Shown: piece after piece, positions 14,879-17,465 of the stretch
How positions within the stretch are numbered: the stretch's first letter is position 1
Layout: every line of letters begins with the position of its first letter
Position numbers and translations under genes: made by a program
Notes under the pieces: model-generated
Told to the model about the DNA's origin: nothing
Databases searched by the model: none
What the model saw: only the letters and a program-made list of their open reading frames with translations
Assembly (NCBI GenBank): GCA_019084435.1
Contig: JAHRFV010000271.1
Location: forward strand, 1-17,465
Length of the DNA stretch: 17,465 nucleotides
DNA from: Dethiosulfatibacter sp.
Lineage (GTDB): Bacteria; Bacillota_A; Clostridia; Tissierellales; Dethiosulfatibacteraceae
Direction of reading: 5' to 3'

Positions 14879-14907
14879 ATTATAACATTTTTTTTGATCA
14901 GAATCAA
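14879..14907 (-). promoter_or_regulatory. Extended -10 promoter of the LCP to trxB gene run
   Basis: The -35 box TTGATT (14902-14907) and perfect -10 box TATAAT (14879-14884) are 17 bases apart, with TG one base before the -10 (TGTTATAAT). The -35 box overlaps the pgi stop codon (14904-14906). No terminator is seen after pgi, so the run may also receive read-through from pgi. Confidence 0.85.
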
Positions 14908-16226
14908 CTCAAAAGTTTCTCGCGAAGTTCTTCATATCCTGGTTTACCCAACAAAGCAAACATGTTCTCTTTGTATGTCTCCACACCTGGCTGGTTAAAG
15001 GGATTAACCCCAAGCATATATCCACTGATACCACAGCTGACCATGAAAAAATACATGAGCTTTCCTAAATTGAAACTATCAATAGTGTCAATCGATATGA
15101 TGCAATTTGGAACACCGCCTTCAACATGTGCTAGAAATGTACCCTCGAGTGCCTTTTCATTAATATATGCCAGGCTCTTACCACTTAGATAGTTCAGACC
15201 ATCTAAGTCTGTTTCATCTTCAGGCACTAAAATTTCTTGATTTTGATCGGCAATTTTGATAACAGTTTCAAAAATATGCCTTTCACCGTCTTGAATATAT
15301 TGCCCCATTGAGTGCAAATCAGATGTGAAATTTACTGAAGATGGATAGATTCCCTTATGATCCTTACCCTCGCTTTCACCAAATAGTTGTTTCCACCACT
15401 CGGAAAAGTTGGTTAATGATGGTTCGTAATTCGCTAAGATTTCAATTTTTTTTCCTTTAGAATACATGATATTTCTATAGGCGGCATACTTAAAGCACGG
15501 ATTATCATCTATGTTTGATATTTTATAACTTTCGTAACCAGACGCTGCTCCAAGCATGAAGTTTCTGATGTCGATGCCTGCAACAGCCATAGGGAGTAAT
15601 CCTACCGGTGTTATTACCGAATATCTACCACCTATGTCATCTCCTATCTCAAAGGTTTCATAATTTTCTTTTTTTGCCAATTCAAGCAAAGCACCCCTGT
15701 TTTTATCGGTTGTTGCAAAAATTCTTCTCGCTGATTCAGCTCTGCCATACTTTTCTTCCATCATTTTTTTTATTATTCTAAAAGCAACAGCAGGTTCGGT
15801 TGTTGTTCCTGATTTAGAAATCACATTGACACAAATCTCTTTATCTTTAATAATCTCTAAAATATCCATCAGGTATCTGCTGCTAATATTATTACCGACA
15901 AAAAAAATATCAGGTGTGTCTTTTATTATTTGATTGTAAAAATTACCCTTGATAGCTTCCAAAGCAGCTTTTGATCCCAAATATGAACCACCTATCCCAA
16001 CCACTAGAAAAACCTGGCTCTTTTCCCTGATTTTCTCGCTTGCGATGATGATTCGCTCAAATTCCTGCTTATCGTATGTGATAGGCCAATCTACCCAGCC
16101 TAAAAAATCACTGCCTTCACCTGTTCGATCATAAAGCTTTTGATGGGCTTTTTTAACCTCAATTTCGAACTCCTTCAAAAGCTTGAAATTGATTCCTGAT
16201 CCTTTTAAATCAACAGAAACACTCAT
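14904..16226 (-). CDS. pgi: Glucose-6-phosphate isomerase
   Basis: Interconverts glucose 6-phosphate and fructose 6-phosphate in the cytoplasm. At 440 residues it belongs to the short bacterial form (about 440-450). Characteristic stretches: VVGIGGSYLGSKAALEAI near residues 75-92, NVISKSGTTTEPAVAFR with the phosphate-binding SGTTTE, GDDIGGRYSVITPVGLLP, FGESEGKDHKGIYPSSVNFTSDLHSMGQ (two parts) with the catalytic Glu and His, and NQPGVETYKENMF near the C-terminus with the catalytic lysine. ATG at 16224-16226 follows GGGAGG by 5 bases. It starts 13 bases after the phosphatase gene, so the two are probably cotranscribed; the link between them is not obvious. Confidence 0.96.
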   Translation of the reverse strand: MSVSVDLKGSGINFKLLKEFEIEVKKAHQKLYDRTGEGSDFLGWVDWPITYDKQEFERIIIASEKIREKSQVFLVVGIGGSYLGSKAALEAIKGNFYNQIIKDTPDIFFVGNNISSRYLMDILEIIKDKEICVNVISKSGTTTEPAVAFRIIKKMMEEKYGRAESARRIFATTDKNRGALLELAKKENYETFEIGDDIGGRYSVITPVGLLPMAVAGIDIRNFMLGAASGYESYKISNIDDNPCFKYAAYRNIMYSKGKKIEILANYEPSLTNFSEWWKQLFGESEGKDHKGIYPSSVNFTSDLHSMGQYIQDGERHIFETVIKIADQNQEILVPEDETDLDGLNYLSGKSLAYINEKALEGTFLAHVEGGVPNCIISIDTIDSFNLGKLMYFFMVSCGISGYMLGVNPFNQPGVETYKENMFALLGKPGYEELREKLLS

Positions 16227-16239
16227 GGGTACCTCCCAA

Positions 16240-17334
16240 TTAAATTACTTTTATATCCAACAATGCCAAGTCATCACTGTTTAATCCATCAAATATGTCT
16301 ATCTCTTCTCGAATTCTTTTTATGATATTTTGCTCATTCTGAAATAAGTCGATTAACTTCATTTCTCCAAAGTATTCACCAGTTGGATTTTTCATTTCAG
16401 TTATTCCATCCGTGTAGAATAAAATATTGTCACCAACCTGCAAATTGATTTTTTTAACTTCATAGCTGACACTTTCGAAAATATTGCAGATTGGATATCC
16501 TTTCGCTTTCAGCTTTGATACTTGACCGTTGCGTTTCATTAATGGCTCGCAGTTATGACCTGCATTTATATATTTGAGCTCCAGGGTGTTTTTATCAAAC
16601 AGACTGAAAAATATCGAAAAATACTTGTCGTCTTCAAAATTCAATGCCAAGAATGTTCTGTGCAGCTCACTCATAATGGCATTGATATCTGTTGTTTTTT
16701 TGCTTATAGCTCGCATCGTCTGTTTAACATACATACTGATCATTGAAGATGAAATTCCATGTCCAACAACATCACAAATATAAAAGCCCGTGCAATCCTT
16801 ATCTATCTTAAAGACATCAAACATGTCTCCGCTCAGCAGTTCTGAGGGTTTATAAAAGTAGTCTATCTGCAGGTCATTATAGATACCCTTGATTGGAAGC
16901 ATATTGATTTGCATTCTCTGGGCGAACTCTATATCGTTTCGCATCTTTTCGTTTTTAATGATCAATGATTCTTCCAATTCTTTTTCTTTTGTTATGTCCC
17001 TGAAGACTTCCACAACAGCGCTAATGTTATTGTACCTATCATAGACAGGCGAACTTATCACAAGATAATGTCTATCATTAATCACTTCATGCTTCCTGAA
17101 TGTTTCTCCTGAAACAAACGTCTCTTCAGAAATGCACTTCTGACACGCTTCTCTTTTGCCAATTCCCTCATAACATTTTTTGCCAATTGTGTGGGATATG
17201 ATGTTTTGTTCAAGATATAGATTGGTATGAATGACTGTGTTGAATTTATTGAGTAGTCTGACACCATCTATCATACTGTCTAGGATCTTGAACTGTGGAG
17301 AATTGATTGATACTTTGAAATCATTGTTACTCAT
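16240..17334 (-). CDS. PAS domain plus PP2C/SpoIIE-type serine phosphatase (RsbU-like)
   Basis: Likely soluble sensor phosphatase of 364 residues; no membrane segment or signal peptide. A PAS domain spans about residues 12-115, ending in the typical VVEVFRDITKEKELEE, and leads into a short coiled linker (about 115-140) with AQRMQINMLP, as in RsbU-type proteins. The phosphatase domain (about 150-364) keeps the metal-binding aspartates: SGDMFD (D170, D173), CDVVGHG (D188), YTDG (D309) and the terminal SDDLALLD (D354, D355). The PAS domain carries C54, C64 and C67 (C-X9-C-X2-C), which could bind a metal or respond to redox; this is inference. Such enzymes usually dephosphorylate an anti-anti-sigma factor of the SpoIIAA/RsbV type, but none is encoded nearby. 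Upstream AAGGG is about 12 bases from the ATG. Confidence 0.88.
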   Translation of the reverse strand: MSNNDFKVSINSPQFKILDSMIDGVRLLNKFNTVIHTNLYLEQNIISHTIGKKCYEGIGKREACQKCISEETFVSGETFRKHEVINDRHYLVISSPVYDRYNNISAVVEVFRDITKEKELEESLIIKNEKMRNDIEFAQRMQINMLPIKGIYNDLQIDYFYKPSELLSGDMFDVFKIDKDCTGFYICDVVGHGISSSMISMYVKQTMRAISKKTTDINAIMSELHRTFLALNFEDDKYFSIFFSLFDKNTLELKYINAGHNCEPLMKRNGQVSKLKAKGYPICNIFESVSYEVKKINLQVGDNILFYTDGITEMKNPTGEYFGEMKLIDLFQNEQNIIKRIREEIDIFDGLNSDDLALLDIKVI

Positions 17335-17373
17335 AAGACTGATTCACCCTTCAACTATAGACTTAAACTTTTG

Positions 17374-17463
17374 TTACTTATGTCCTTCTTTTGGAACGAT
17401 ACAGATAAACTCCAGACCAGAATCTTCTGTGGATTTCCATTGATGTTGTTTGTTTGCAGGAAC
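17374..17463 (-). CDS. Cupin-domain protein, C-terminal 29 residues (cut by window edge)
   Basis: An open frame enters from the right edge and ends at TAA (17374-17376). Its residues include VPANKQHQWKSTEDSG and LEFICIVPKEGHK, which match the end of small cupin-2 proteins: PAN/G followed by H-x-W or H-x-F, a turn, then a strand ending in IVP. The metal-ligand histidine would be in HQW. Function of these small cupins ranges from enzymes to regulators and cannot be told from the fragment. It ends 39 bases before the phosphatase gene, so it may be the preceding gene of the same transcript. Confidence 0.6.
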   Translation of the reverse strand, partial: VPANKQHQWKSTEDSGLEFICIVPKEGHK

Positions 17464-17465
17464 AA

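Noticed and set aside
1..17465. Mobile elements, defence islands, CRISPR arrays, tRNA genes or prophage genes
   Set aside because: No transposase or integrase motif, no repeat-spacer array, no tRNA-like cloverleaf and no genes of unfamiliar composition were seen; the intergenic gaps are all under 200 bases.

Overview
The window is a gene-dense, AT-rich bacterial chromosome segment in which every supported gene lies on the minus strand. It reads as a low-GC Bacillota genome, most likely an anaerobic clostridium or relative. The evidence is strong AGGAGG-type ribosome sites, a CggR-controlled gap gene, sigma-54 next to cggR, a BMP-type nucleoside ABC transporter, an LCP cell-wall protein and a SpoIIE-type phosphatase. 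The species cannot be named from this sequence.

Layout in the direction of transcription (high to low coordinates): (1) the C-terminal end of a cupin-like protein (17374-17463), a PAS plus PP2C/SpoIIE phosphatase (16240-17334) and glucose-6-phosphate isomerase pgi (14904-16226), closely packed. (2) An extended -10 promoter overlapping the pgi stop codon starts a seven-gene run: LCP-family protein, DUF503/YlxP-like protein, endonuclease III (nth), tRNA methyltransferase (trmL), two tandem Na+/phosphate cotransporter paralogues and thioredoxin reductase (trxB). It ends at a clear terminator at 8114-8143. (3) A BMP lipoprotein gene with its own promoter, an intercistronic hairpin, then an ABC ATPase and two permeases whose genes overlap. 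This is a purine-nucleoside-type importer, closed by a strong terminator at 2967-3005. (4) rpoN (sigma-54), whose last codons lie inside its own terminator hairpin. (5) cggR and the start of gap, behind a sigma-A promoter and an operator with the same half-site spacing as the Bacillus subtilis CggR operator.

Functionally the segment combines central glycolysis (pgi, cggR, gap), nucleoside uptake, phosphate handling, redox (trxB), DNA repair (nth), tRNA modification (trmL) and cell-wall polymer attachment (LCP). I see no tRNA or rRNA gene, no insertion sequence, no CRISPR array, no prophage gene and no defence-island signature. No intergenic stretch exceeds 200 bases.

I found no convincing undescribed multi-gene system. 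The parts most worth a second look are regulatory (the cggR operator, a three-armed element in the rpoN leader, a graded-expression hairpin after the BMP gene). Two protein-level oddities also stand out: one member of the tandem phosphate transporter pair has an altered signature repeat, and the phosphatase PAS domain carries a cysteine cluster.
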